From a virus, in IMG/VR virus record IMGVR_UViG_3300046167_000526, positions 1 to 34,922 of that record: a stretch of DNA of 34,922 nt; one strand, 5' to 3'. The position numbers and the translations under genes are program-made. Below, piece by piece: positions 7,601 to 16,704 of the stretch. Every line of letters starts with the position of its first letter. Position 1 is the stretch's first letter. The notes below the pieces were generated by a model. It had not been told where the DNA came from. It did not search any database and saw nothing but the letters and a program-made list of their open reading frames with translations.

Positions 7601-10600
7601 ATCAAGCACCAACCATTGAAATCTTTACCCCAATTACTATCAGCTACTTTTCTCATCGCCATTTGCCCGGCCTTAGAGTCAACTACATCATATATGGTTA
7701 CGCCTTTAGGTAAAGATCTTTTATTACTAAACTCTTTTACGGTATCTGGGTTTATTCTCCTTGCTTTTTCTTCCTTAGCGAATTTATTTATTAATTCATC
7801 TGGGTTTTTATAAGCATAAGGATCTATTTTATTCACCTCAGATAATCTAATTGCTTCTTCTATTTTGTAACCGTCTTCTGGAAATATAGTATAACCATTA
7901 ACAGTATAATATAAAGCTAATTTTTTGTATTTAGACTTTTTATTATCTGGAACTTTTAATCCATCAGCCCATTTAAAAAGCTCATCAACTTGACTAGGTA
8001 TGTCTTTTAAATCAGGCCTTTTATTACGTAGCACATTTTCATATTCTTTTCTTTTACTTTTAGAAAACTGTATACGTAGTAGTGATTCATGATTGCTGTC
8101 AGGTTCAAGTCCAATTTCGTTTAAATCAACTGCATCAGATTTAGAAGATTTAAGAGATGTTGATTTAAGAGCTTTCTCAAAAGATTTATCAACAAAAATA
8201 CTAGATTTACTCTCAAGTTTTTTTGCACTATCATTAGTTAAAGTAGGAGTAGCTGAACGCATTAAAATAACATACGTCTTTTTATCAGGATTATCTTTAT
8301 TGTACCATCTTTCATCAAATTTCTGCCTAATAAACACCTTTCCGTCAAACTTTGCTATATCTAAATTTAAAGGGTTTTCATTTAACATGAAGTCACCTAG
8401 ATCGCTAAAAGATATATAATTAACAGGAGTTTCCTTGTCTGCATAGTATTCCTTAACAATACCTGTGTCTAATATTAAATTTCTAGTGTCAGTGCCTTTT
8501 AAAAGATTAGCTACGTTGGCGTAAAAAACGTCGTGATCTACCCTGTAGTTACCAGTTTGGGTTAAGGTTACTTTTTTATCATTTAACAGTTTTTCTAATT
8601 CATTATATACATTTTGTACATTTTTGTTTTGTAGATCATTTTTTAAAATCTTTTCCTTGTACTCTTCAGATATATTTTTGTTTAATTCATTATTTTTTCC
8701 TTGCCCTTTAAGTATAAACTTTCCTAGCCTAGCCGTTTTTCCTGATTTTATTTCCCATGCAATCTCAAGTCCCTTGTATTTGAATATTAGATCCGGCTTT
8801 GAAGAGTCTACTTGCAATTCTGTTTGTAGCACAACCAGTCCAGGTATTTTTTTTGCTATTTTTACTATGTTGTCGATTGCTTGTTGTTCAGTTGCTTTCC
8901 ACCCCTCTTCTTTTATTTTATTTAAAAATTCAGTGTATGGATCTATAACAAGGTTTGTAAGCCTGTTAAAATCGTCTTCAGGCATTATTTCTCTCAAATT
9001 AGCAATTGCTATTGATCTTTGAGTGTTAGTTTCGGCAGAGGTTATTTTATTAGCAGACTCTATTATTTGCTCATTAGACACACTAAACTTAACGGTACCT
9101 CTGTCAGCGTCTCTAAGTATTTGATTTACAAAATTGTCATTTAGTACTTCGCCTTGAGCTTCTTGATTTCCTTCAAAAGCTTTACTTATAGCAGAATTTT
9201 CATTTTGAATTTCTTTTGTAAAAATTTCAAAAGCTACTTCTTCAGCTATAGCTTTACCTAGAGCTTCTCTTTTACCTCTTATAAGTTTTCCTTTTTCGTC
9301 AATAAATAAACCTACAAAATCAGCATCAGAAACTTTGTCAGCAGGCACTCTTCTAACTATCTCATTACCAGCAGTAGCTCCTCTAACTAACGTTTTTTCA
9401 CGATCAATCTTCTGACCGACCCATTCTGGATATGGTACAAAGTTTGGTGCAAATTCTTCTTGCACTACTTCTTTACCTCCAACGTTTACAGTTACTTTCT
9501 TGCCAGTAAACTTACCACCTACAGATTTTTCAATTGCTTGAGGAATACCGCCACTTACTTTTTTACCGTTGTCTTTACCCATTAAAAAAGTAGTAGTCAT
9601 GTTCTCTACGATAGCTTTCTTATTTTTTATAAGATTCTTTTCATAAGTACCATCCTTTAACTTACCTAGTCTCTGTATAACAAGTTTAGGGGCAGCCTCA
9701 GGGTCTCCTACAACTTTTCCTATGTTTTTCCTAATCTCAGCAATTAAAGGTGTTGTAGCAGCATTAGCTCCTCTTTTATCTGTCATCTTAGTTGTTAAGT
9801 TCGACAGCACATTAGTTAGCTTATCTGTTATAGCTGTTACAGTAAAGTTAGGTATAACATTACTTTTAGTAATTGGAGTGTATTTTCTTTTTTCTTTTTC
9901 TTGAATAGTTGTATCTTCTTTTGCTGCAATATTTTTAGCTACGCTAACATCTTCTTTAAATCCACCTTCACCTTCTTTCTTAAATTTAGCCAAAGCTTCT
10001 TTCACTCTGTTTCTTACACCGTACTGACTACCTATTATATAGCCACCTAAATCATCATTTGATTCAGGATTAAAAGCCATTATATTCTTTTTTAGTTGAA
10101 CACCTGCAACTTCTGTAAAGAAGTCATCCCAACTTTTACCGTAAACATTGTCAGCAACAACGCCGTAACCAGCAGCGATCTTTTTAATTAAAGGGTTAAG
10201 CATACCTTTATCGATGTCATCTATGACCTTAACAGCATTTTTTTCTTTAAATTCTTTATTTGTTGTACCTAAAGGCACCATAGATTTTAGCTGATCACCA
10301 ATTCTTTTCTCATTTTTCTTAGTGTCTTCTTTAATTTTTTCTTTGATCTCTGTACTTACCGCAGGGTTTGCTGTTTCTTTTTTCTTAGCTAATCTTATTT
10401 TTGTTTCTAAATTAGTTTTAGCTGTTTGAAAATCTACTTCATTGTCAAAATCAAACTCATCCAAGTTATCTAATTGCTCTTGCAATTCTAATGATTTACT
10501 AGACTTAATATCAGTTTTAATTTCAGCGTCTATTTTCTCTTTAACTAATTTTCCTTTAGCTTGTTTTTCTGTAATTGCTTTTTGAGCTTTAGTTAATTTC

Positions 10601-12825
10601 CCTTTTTCTATGCTTTTATTGTAATCTTTTACGAAATTGTAAACATCTTTACCGCTATTAAACTTTATACCCGTGAGTCCAGCGTTTTGTAAAGCTCTAC
10701 GAATTACATCACCAATTTTTGTAAATACGTTTTCATTAAATTTTATATCACCAGTAGCGATAGCATCTGAAAACAAAGTCAAAACCTCTTCGCTCTGAGT
10801 AGCTTTATCTGATTCTTTATATCGCTTTAATCTATTAGCAAACTCACTGTTTTTAATTTGATTAGCATCAATTTTGTTTATATATTCGTTTAAAGACGTA
10901 CCTAAAGCTATTTGTGTTTCAGGTGAGTCTTTTACTGTTTGAAATAAAGTAGCATGTAGAAATTCATGAGCGGCTACATTCACAGCAAAATCCTTATTAG
11001 CTATTTCTTCGTTTATAACTATGGTTTGCTTACCAGTTTTAGAATCTTGCAGCACATAACCATGTTCTGAAGCTGCTTTTTTTATCAAGTTCCTATCTTT
11101 AACTATTTGATCCGCTTGCTTCTGATCTTTAGCTATTTCTATGTTTACAGATTTAACGTCTTCAGCAATTTTCATTACTTTTTCTGTAGTATTTCTAACT
11201 ACAGTAGCAGCAAGTTCGTTGTCTATAGTTTTTACTCTTTCTATTTGAGGAGTAGTTAAAGCCTTGTCATTTACTCTCTTTATTTCAGAGTTTAATTTTG
11301 CTTTTTCTTTTTGTAGCTCAACAACTTTTATCTCATTATTTTCAGTTAAATTTAAAGGTTTTATCCTGTTTAAAATACCTTGAGTTTCCGCAGCGTTAGT
11401 TTTTATTTTGTCAGCTTGTTCAGAAGTGATTTCTCCATTGTCAAGCTTTGTATTTAGCTCTTCATTAAGTATTTTTTCAGAGTTTTTAATTTTAGATAAA
11501 TTAATTTCTATAGCGTCAGTTTTTGTTTCAGGATTAAAAACATCTACTATATTACTATAATCACTATTTTTTACTTGTTTATTTATTTTTACTCTGTCTA
11601 TATTTGTTTTTAAATTCCGCAACTGCCCAACTAAACTTAAAGGAGCACCTGCTTTTCCTACAACACCTTCAGATATTATATCTTTAGCGTTCATTTCTTG
11701 ACCAGCTACAAATCTTCCAGCAACTTCACCTGTACTACCACCTATCATTTCTACAGCTCCGGAAGTGGTTGCACCAGCAATTGGAGCGCCTCTAAAACCA
11801 GCTTTAGCAATTTTTCCACCAACACCTTTAGCTACGCCTAGAGTAGCCAGCTCGGTAGCAGCTATTGTAAGACCTCTACCGATTGCTTTGTTTTTTAAGT
11901 CAGCTAATCGCTCTGGGTCTTTTAGTATTTTTTTAATTTCTTTAGAGTCAAGTCCACCCGCTTCTTCTTGTAGCAACTCAGAGAAAGTAAGTCCTGTTTC
12001 CATAGCCATCATAGAACCACCCATTATGCCTGGAAGAACTCCAGCTCCACCACTAACAGCAGCACCAGTAGCGGCTCCAGCGGCAGCAGCAGCTTTTACT
12101 TGATTAGAATAATATATAGAACCTGCTTGGCTTGCTACAGAACTGATTAGCATACTAGGAAGTACTGACGGATTTTTGTAAGCACCTTTAATGAAGCCCC
12201 AAAACCCACCACCTTCTTCTTCATAAATTCTATCAAACTCTTTCATTTCAGCAGATCCTAAATTTTTTCTTGCTATTTCTTTGTTCTTATTTACAAAGTC
12301 TGCAACTTCTTTATCAGTAGAATCTCCTCCTGAAGACAAAAGGTCAAAAGCTGGCTCAACAATTTCACTCTGCTTCAGTCCTTCTTTCCAAGAACGATGC
12401 ATATCACTAAAAAAGTCCACATATCCAGGTATGGTATAAAAACTTTCGCTATCCTCAATTTTATCTTGATTAGCTAAGTCTTGTTCGTATTGCTCAAACT
12501 CTTCTTTAGTAACTTGGTAGCCATTTACAGAAAAAGGAAAAGAAGGTTGCAGTTCTAAAGATGGGTCAGCTGGCGCTAAAGGAACATCTTCGACTTTTTC
12601 AGTATCTTGTGATTCCGATGGAGTATCTACCGAAGGTGATTCCGTAAAACCTGCTTGCGATGCTGTCATTGGTTGCTGCACTGCATCCGCATCCTCTACA
12701 GTGCTTGTTGGAAAATCCTGTGGTTCGTCTTTAATAGCGATAGCATCGGGAAATCTTAATAAAAAAGACTCTACTTTATCTTCCGGCAGGTTGTAGGTTT
12801 TATTGTTTACTTTATATTTTGGCAT
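4612..12825 (-). CDS. Giant multidomain internal virion (polyvalent/ejection) protein, 2737 aa
   Basis: By size and place in the late operon this is probably packaged in the head and ejected with the DNA. Visible layout: an acidic P/S/E-rich N-terminus (1-100); a Gly/Ala-rich hydrophobic part (about 215-400) able to associate with membrane; coiled coil (about 440-600); an HEFLH zinc-peptidase motif (H620, E621, H624); a long Lys/Glu-rich part; a PD-(D/E)XK-like nuclease motif (D1345, E1358, K1360 in KPDLIF and AWEIKSG); a Trp/Gly-rich beta segment (about 1730-1950); a C-terminal helical domain (about 2050-2640) like those of large polyvalent proteins in podoviruses; and a Lys/Arg/Glu tail. 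V-K/I-Q-F-S-x-S motifs at 1245-1250, 1585-1590 and 1999-2004 lie between segments. One uninterrupted 8.2-kb frame supports good sequence quality here. Domain activities are inferred, not shown. Confidence 0.85.
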   Translation of the reverse strand: MPKYKVNNKTYNLPEDKVESFLLRFPDAIAIKDEPQDFPTSTVEDADAVQQPMTASQAGFTESPSVDTPSESQDTEKVEDVPLAPADPSLELQPSFPFSVNGYQVTKEEFEQYEQDLANQDKIEDSESFYTIPGYVDFFSDMHRSWKEGLKQSEIVEPAFDLLSSGGDSTDKEVADFVNKNKEIARKNLGSAEMKEFDRIYEEEGGGFWGFIKGAYKNPSVLPSMLISSVASQAGSIYYSNQVKAAAAAGAATGAAVSGGAGVLPGIMGGSMMAMETGLTFSELLQEEAGGLDSKEIKKILKDPERLADLKNKAIGRGLTIAATELATLGVAKGVGGKIAKAGFRGAPIAGATTSGAVEMIGGSTGEVAGRFVAGQEMNAKDIISEGVVGKAGAPLSLVGQLRNLKTNIDRVKINKQVKNSDYSNIVDVFNPETKTDAIEINLSKIKNSEKILNEELNTKLDNGEITSEQADKIKTNAAETQGILNRIKPLNLTENNEIKVVELQKEKAKLNSEIKRVNDKALTTPQIERVKTIDNELAATVVRNTTEKVMKIAEDVKSVNIEIAKDQKQADQIVKDRNLIKKAASEHGYVLQDSKTGKQTIVINEEIANKDFAVNVAAHEFLHATLFQTVKDSPETQIALGTSLNEYINKIDANQIKNSEFANRLKRYKESDKATQSEEVLTLFSDAIATGDIKFNENVFTKIGDVIRRALQNAGLTGIKFNSGKDVYNFVKDYNKSIEKGKLTKAQKAITEKQAKGKLVKEKIDAEIKTDIKSSKSLELQEQLDNLDEFDFDNEVDFQTAKTNLETKIRLAKKKETANPAVSTEIKEKIKEDTKKNEKRIGDQLKSMVPLGTTNKEFKEKNAVKVIDDIDKGMLNPLIKKIAAGYGVVADNVYGKSWDDFFTEVAGVQLKKNIMAFNPESNDDLGGYIIGSQYGVRNRVKEALAKFKKEGEGGFKEDVSVAKNIAAKEDTTIQEKEKRKYTPITKSNVIPNFTVTAITDKLTNVLSNLTTKMTDKRGANAATTPLIAEIRKNIGKVVGDPEAAPKLVIQRLGKLKDGTYEKNLIKNKKAIVENMTTTFLMGKDNGKKVSGGIPQAIEKSVGGKFTGKKVTVNVGGKEVVQEEFAPNFVPYPEWVGQKIDREKTLVRGATAGNEIVRRVPADKVSDADFVGLFIDEKGKLIRGKREALGKAIAEEVAFEIFTKEIQNENSAISKAFEGNQEAQGEVLNDNFVNQILRDADRGTVKFSVSNEQIIESANKITSAETNTQRSIAIANLREIMPEDDFNRLTNLVIDPYTEFLNKIKEEGWKATEQQAIDNIVKIAKKIPGLVVLQTELQVDSSKPDLIFKYKGLEIAWEIKSGKTARLGKFILKGQGKNNELNKNISEEYKEKILKNDLQNKNVQNVYNELEKLLNDKKVTLTQTGNYRVDHDVFYANVANLLKGTDTRNLILDTGIVKEYYADKETPVNYISFSDLGDFMLNENPLNLDIAKFDGKVFIRQKFDERWYNKDNPDKKTYVILMRSATPTLTNDSAKKLESKSSIFVDKSFEKALKSTSLKSSKSDAVDLNEIGLEPDSNHESLLRIQFSKSKRKEYENVLRNKRPDLKDIPSQVDELFKWADGLKVPDNKKSKYKKLALYYTVNGYTIFPEDGYKIEEAIRLSEVNKIDPYAYKNPDELINKFAKEEKARRINPDTVKEFSNKRSLPKGVTIYDVVDSKAGQMAMRKVADSNWGKDFNGWCLIARKPNDKSELDTARTQWKNYNEDGNGYVVAFQNGKLISFRDGSTDMKWWDRFDKPTANLQINLGKKDGLTTRGEINSQGGVDIVGYGEGDFMGRKATYKIYDLNKELIEAKVYKDGKLALTVQDTPTKMNNGGKAVNRKKSKYVDGVLASSFTTTKDLTTGKIVTTFDVKIERLDENNYIQTIEWIGKNGKSPALPKVNEKTIEIIQKREVGFPQSTEYYAERVTAGVKDVVVDKMNELKTVKESFNQKNKVYKPSVKFSKSMNSTFNKMLERSTGIAADETISGTIANRRGKNKGKFKLFIPSSLDDFKGLTSYTFAGKGKQGEADQKFFKDALIDPYFKGIRAIEETRQSFKDDFKALNKQMRPVIKKLGKLVPETEFTHDQAIRVALWEASGYDIPGLSEIDQKKLVEYVNNDAELSEYARKLQQIAKRPKWAKPGDFWDAETILSDLNNLTEKVGRKEFLSEFIENADIIFSEDNLNKIQAGFGEPTKDALKDILYRMKNGTNRPSTTTNNTNKWNNWINNSIGAIMFFNRRSALLQTLSTVNFINWSDNNPIKAAAAFANQKQYWSDFATLFNSPKLKQRRSGLKSDVNEAEIARAVKGSKNKATAALSYLLKIGFLPTQIADSFAIAAGGATFYRNRIKSYLKKVNEEGEALYTKEQAEEMAFKDFSQISEETQQSGDPALISSDQASTAGRLLLAFQNTPIQLNRSIKKAALDIKNRRRKPGQTLSQSNFSNLSQIIYYGTIQSVIFSALQNALFALIPGFEEEDDELTEKEQLEKYGKVYSTKQARIIQGMIDTTLKGGFGLPGAFISTLKNFAVEWDKQDEKGFMADHAYTILSLFNLAPSIGSKGRKVYSGIQTKKFEKDVIEKRGWDVTIDGKFNLSPSYKVLGAVAEGITNLPLDRAVTEVNALTEALDYRNTVWQRLALALGWRSWDVGAENEEHELIKTEAKAKRKIEGTEKAKATRARKKKEKEEKARLERIEKLKRMSK

Positions 12826-12838
12826 AATTTTATTTTAT

Positions 12839-14281
12839 TTAATTTTCTGAAACTTCTAACTCAGCAAGTTCTTCATCTGTAATTGGAATTATCCCCTCTT
12901 CATTACCTTTATTTATATTATCAACTCTGTTTTCCCATTTATCTAAAGCAGATTCTTTATCTTCTTTACTTACTCCTTGAACATCATAACCTAACTCAAG
13001 AGCTAGCTTTTTGAAATCTCTTGGGCTTTTTAAACTTGATAAGTCCTCCCATTTATTTCCGTTTTTTTGTTGTATTACCCAAGACCCAACATCTTCTTTC
13101 CATTTAGCTTGTACTCCTGTTGTTATAGAAGAGGGGATTATTTGCGGAGTAGGAATTCCTTTACCATCCCACTTTTGAAGAGCTTTAAATTGTTTATCAA
13201 CTTTTGCAGACATTTTTTCTAGTCCACTAAGTCTAGGCGCAGATCCTTTTTTATCTTTTTTATCTTCACTTACTTTAGCAAATATATTATAGGATTTTTT
13301 TGTTTGATGCATCAGTGAATTTACTAAAGCATTTTTAATTAATTCATTTTTTCCTTCTCCAGTTAAGTCATCATCATAATCAAGATCTGGCTTATTACCT
13401 TTGTCAAGTGTATTATTATATAATCTTATTTTTTCTCTAGGAGATAACCCAGCTAGTACCATATCAGCATTAGGTGCTAATTGTTTTCTAAAATAATCTT
13501 CAGTAACTTTATAGCCCGTGCCTTTACCATCTGCCCCAACAAAAGACCCCGCATCTTTTCTATATTCCCCAAATCTCGAAACAAAATCATTTGTGTTCAT
13601 AGTTACATTAATAGCTTCAGTCATTTCCTTTGTAACATCAGGAATCACAGGTGGCATTTGCGTAGTCCCTACGTTGTCGTTTATAACACTACCTACAAAC
13701 CTTTCGCCATCTTTTGTTTTCTTATAAACGTCTAAAGAAAAAACAACTTGTCCGTTTTTATTAATTTTATATTTAGCTTTAGTTCTTCCTTCTGATTGAT
13801 TTGCTAATACTGAAAGCTTCGCATAAAGCTCAGGGTTTTCTTTAGGGTCTATAGCGCCTGGTGTACCAGGTATTTTATTGACTTGGTCAAGTGTTGCTTC
13901 TTGAGCCATGGCTGTATTTTTTAATGTGTTAGCCATAGTGTCTCCAATATTTTCCATGCTGTTGATGAATGTTTTTTCTTCAGCGGTTCTTTTAGCTGGA
14001 TCTTTCATTAACAATTTATTCATTAAGTCAAGTTGCGAATCTAGGTCTCCAAAATCTGCGGTAGGATTTTTAGATTGCGTTTGCATTATAGAGTTTTGAG
14101 CATCAGCAACTCTTTTGTCAGCTTCAGCTCTAATAGCAGCCGTCTTAGCCGCATTATCAGCATGTATTTTGTTTATACTAGTGACAACACCTGTTCCTAT
14201 ACCTGCTAAAGTTTTTTGCAAGTTTTGTTCAATCTGTCCAGATTGTCTGTCTATATATTGTGTTGGATTTCTATAACTCAT
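12839..14281 (-). CDS. Putative internal virion / cargo protein (480 aa)
   Basis: The protein is soluble, lysine-rich and largely helical. Its N-terminus (IDRQSGQIEQNLQKTLAGIG) is amphipathic and followed by an Ala-rich helix (residues 38-65), a Lys/Asp-rich centre, a W-containing beta segment (VQAKWKEDVGSWVIQQK, about 400) and an acidic C-terminus. There is no enzyme motif or membrane segment. It lies between a coiled-coil candidate ejection protein and the giant virion protein, with gaps of only 13-19 nt. This position in short-tailed phages is usually taken by head-internal proteins released with the DNA. The role is inferred from position and composition only; a structural tail role is the alternative. 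Confidence 0.6.
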   Translation of the reverse strand: MSYRNPTQYIDRQSGQIEQNLQKTLAGIGTGVVTSINKIHADNAAKTAAIRAEADKRVADAQNSIMQTQSKNPTADFGDLDSQLDLMNKLLMKDPAKRTAEEKTFINSMENIGDTMANTLKNTAMAQEATLDQVNKIPGTPGAIDPKENPELYAKLSVLANQSEGRTKAKYKINKNGQVVFSLDVYKKTKDGERFVGSVINDNVGTTQMPPVIPDVTKEMTEAINVTMNTNDFVSRFGEYRKDAGSFVGADGKGTGYKVTEDYFRKQLAPNADMVLAGLSPREKIRLYNNTLDKGNKPDLDYDDDLTGEGKNELIKNALVNSLMHQTKKSYNIFAKVSEDKKDKKGSAPRLSGLEKMSAKVDKQFKALQKWDGKGIPTPQIIPSSITTGVQAKWKEDVGSWVIQQKNGNKWEDLSSLKSPRDFKKLALELGYDVQGVSKEDKESALDKWENRVDNINKGNEEGIIPITDEELAELEVSEN

Positions 14282-14300
14282 TTCTTGTATTTTTTATTTA

Positions 14301-15233
14301 TCAGCTTTTTGGCAATTTTAATTGACCAACACTACTATCAAACCCACCACCAGTGTTTACATTAAACATACCCCCGTTTAAATTATCTGTAAAACCAGTG
14401 CTTCCACTAGGCAACGAGGCAGAATTGTCATAAGCGTTTGCTTGCCGCGATGCTAGACCTGTTAATAGGTTTCCACCAATAGAAGCTAAACCTCCTATAA
14501 GTCCAGCTTGGTTTGCTCTTCTATCAGCAGACGCTTGCATAGCCCTACCTTGAGCACCGCTTAATTGTGCTGATACTCTGTCTAGTTGTTGCATCTCTCT
14601 TGCTTCTTGAGCGCCAAATACAAATTGTTTTCCAGCTGCTTCTAATCCCTGCACTCTTCCACCTTCACCTATTTGAATGCCTTGAACTCTTGCAGCTTCT
14701 TGCATTCTCATTCTATCTAGTTGTTGCTCTCCTTGCGCTCTTAGCCTTTCATTATTCGCTTCTTGTTGCTCTATACTAGCTGAAACCCCTTTTTTACTTT
14801 GCAAAGCAGCTTGAGCTAACGCGGTAGCGCCTCCTGCACTAGCACCTGTTGACCTTAGGGTATCTAAAGTATTAGCTAATGATATGTCCGCTTGTTCTAT
14901 TTGCATTTCCGCTGCTTGAGTAGCAACACTTAAATTTGCGTATGGATTAGAAAGTGATGAACTAAGGTCTATAGCTAAGCCACTTAAATCCCTTACACCT
15001 GAATAAGGGTTAGTTATTTCTTGCCTACTAGCTTCTAATGTGCTTAACTTTCTTTGTAGTCTAGCTTGTTCTTGCTGTGCTTGTCTTTCAGCTCTTCTTC
15101 TTCTACCGCCTCCAAATATAGATCCTATTATTTGAATACCGCCAGATATTAAGGCAGCTCCTGCCATGGATAAAGGCTCGGCCATTTGAACATTACCTTG
15201 TCCAAAGAAAAATATTTCTAAAAATTCTATCAT
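14301..15233 (-). CDS. Putative DNA-ejection / internal virion protein (Ala/Gln-rich, 310 aa)
   Basis: An N-terminal Gly/Ala/Ile-rich hydrophobic segment (about residues 21-42, AALISGGIQIIGSIFGGG) is followed by a run of arginines and a long Q/A/R/E-rich helix (45-240), then a Gly-rich second hydrophobic patch (LIGGLASIGGNLLTGLAS) and a Gly/Ser/Asn tail. This composition is typical of small ejection proteins that line a trans-envelope channel, such as T7 gp14-type or crAss-like cargo proteins. Two starts are possible: the first Met (MIEFLEIFFF) or Met17 (MAEPLSMAGA). The second begins like many phage homologues and may be the true one. It is 12 nt after the preceding gene. Confidence 0.65.
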   Translation of the reverse strand: MIEFLEIFFFGQGNVQMAEPLSMAGAALISGGIQIIGSIFGGGRRRRAERQAQQEQARLQRKLSTLEASRQEITNPYSGVRDLSGLAIDLSSSLSNPYANLSVATQAAEMQIEQADISLANTLDTLRSTGASAGGATALAQAALQSKKGVSASIEQQEANNERLRAQGEQQLDRMRMQEAARVQGIQIGEGGRVQGLEAAGKQFVFGAQEAREMQQLDRVSAQLSGAQGRAMQASADRRANQAGLIGGLASIGGNLLTGLASRQANAYDNSASLPSGSTGFTDNLNGGMFNVNTGGGFDSSVGQLKLPKS

Positions 15234-15245
15234 GTTGTTTGTTTT

Positions 15246-16664
15246 TTATCTTCCGTAAGTTGCACCGACTGCAAATAATTCTTTTAATCCACCTGGATCT
15301 GTTGTAGCATCTGTTTTCATAGTTACTGTAGCATAATAAGCTTTTATACCTGTACTGCTAGGCCCCATTATTACTTGGCCAGCTATAGGTGTGGGTGAAT
15401 TGTTTGGTATTGCTGCTGCATATCTGTTTTGTTTTCTATCAAACCCTGCTCTGTATTGAACATTACCATCTAAATAAGCACCTTCGTCATAGCTATATAT
15501 TTTAGTATAAGTGTTAGGGGTAGCTGGGGTAGTAACATCTACTGTTGCTTGATTAACATTATTAGTCCAACTACCACTTGATACATCTGCTCCAGTTTCA
15601 TCAGAAACTAAAGATGTAACTTCCCATCCATTACTACCCTCGTAATTAATTGTTTTAAAAGTCTTCATAGAGGTAGGCTCTGGGTTTAAAACAAACTTTA
15701 CAGAAGCATCATTATTTACGCCGTAAAATTGACCTCTTGGTACAGAGTTATTACTATTGTCGGTTAATGAGTAATGTTTATATACGGAATCAAGATTAGT
15801 TGTGTAAAATTGACCTCGAGAGCCAAACATAAAACTAGGTTTGTAAGTATAAAAACTACTCCACCCGTTTGTAGCTTCATTAAACGATAGCGTAGCATAA
15901 TCACCGTTCAGTTGCTGCATAGATAATGTATAATTTTTATTATATATATCATAGCCTCCTATTATTTTACCGGTTGAAGAGACTAATCCAGACTGATCTC
16001 TAAAGAAATCAACCATACCATAGTTTGATATTTCAGTTATACCATCCATAGATAATCTAAGTACCGCATTTCTGTTTCTGTCAGTAAAATATTTTTGATA
16101 ACCGTAAACAGCAAAAGACTCGGGATTTGTAGATATACCAAACTCCCCAGCGTAAGCTATTATTTGACCTATAACTAATTTAGCAGATGTTGTTATTGCT
16201 CCGCCTTCAGCAGAATATATAGCGTCTTTATCTATTAAAGCTCTATTTACTTTTCTTTCTTGGAATATAATTAAGTTAGTATCTTCAGCATAAAGCTTTT
16301 GTATACTACCATTAATAGGATCCACACTCCTAGTTATTTCTTCTGCAACACTGAATTCATTAGTTCTATTTATACCTGTTCTTGAATTTAAAACACCTGA
16401 ATATATTAATGAATTTGATAGTCTTGATTGATTGTCGTTGTCCTCAACTAAGTAAGCTTTAACTCCATAATCAGTAGATGTATTGTTATAACCGCCTCTA
16501 ATTCTAGACTCTTCAATGTACCAATCTTGATCAGTGTCTTCTGTTTGAGGAGACGACCATGGTAGTGATGTAATAGCTGAATCTACCAAATCTTCATAAG
16601 GCACATCAGATATCTTCTTAACAGCATAAGAGTTAAAGTATGGTACTTCAAGTGTTATAGACAT
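15246..16664 (-). CDS. Tail/portal-vertex structural protein (472 aa), companion of the 1410-aa protein
   Basis: A beta-rich protein with aromatic and Asn/Gly-rich repeats (NYNNTSTDYG, GGYDIYNKNYTLSM, GWSSFYTYKPSFMFGSRGQF). It has the block NLIIFQERKVNRALIDKDAI followed by YSAEGG, then GEFGISTNPESFAVYGYQKY and NGITEISNYGM-like text, which I associate with the large stabilisation or muzzle proteins of crAss-like and related podoviruses. In some of those phages this part is fused to the longer upstream protein; here it follows the 1410-aa gene as a separate gene, 40 nt later. It probably sits at the tail end with that protein. There is no enzymatic motif. Confidence 0.65.
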   Translation of the reverse strand: MSITLEVPYFNSYAVKKISDVPYEDLVDSAITSLPWSSPQTEDTDQDWYIEESRIRGGYNNTSTDYGVKAYLVEDNDNQSRLSNSLIYSGVLNSRTGINRTNEFSVAEEITRSVDPINGSIQKLYAEDTNLIIFQERKVNRALIDKDAIYSAEGGAITTSAKLVIGQIIAYAGEFGISTNPESFAVYGYQKYFTDRNRNAVLRLSMDGITEISNYGMVDFFRDQSGLVSSTGKIIGGYDIYNKNYTLSMQQLNGDYATLSFNEATNGWSSFYTYKPSFMFGSRGQFYTTNLDSVYKHYSLTDNSNNSVPRGQFYGVNNDASVKFVLNPEPTSMKTFKTINYEGSNGWEVTSLVSDETGADVSSGSWTNNVNQATVDVTTPATPNTYTKIYSYDEGAYLDGNVQYRAGFDRKQNRYAAAIPNNSPTPIAGQVIMGPSSTGIKAYYATVTMKTDATTDPGGLKELFAVGATYGR

Positions 16665-16704
16665 ATTATATTTATTACTTGTTTTTTACTGTTATTACTT
16701 TGAA

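Noticed and set aside
8624-9022. Long antisense ORFs opposite the giant virion gene
   Set aside because: They arise from the AT-rich coding strand (Phe/Leu/Ser-rich text) and have no independent support.
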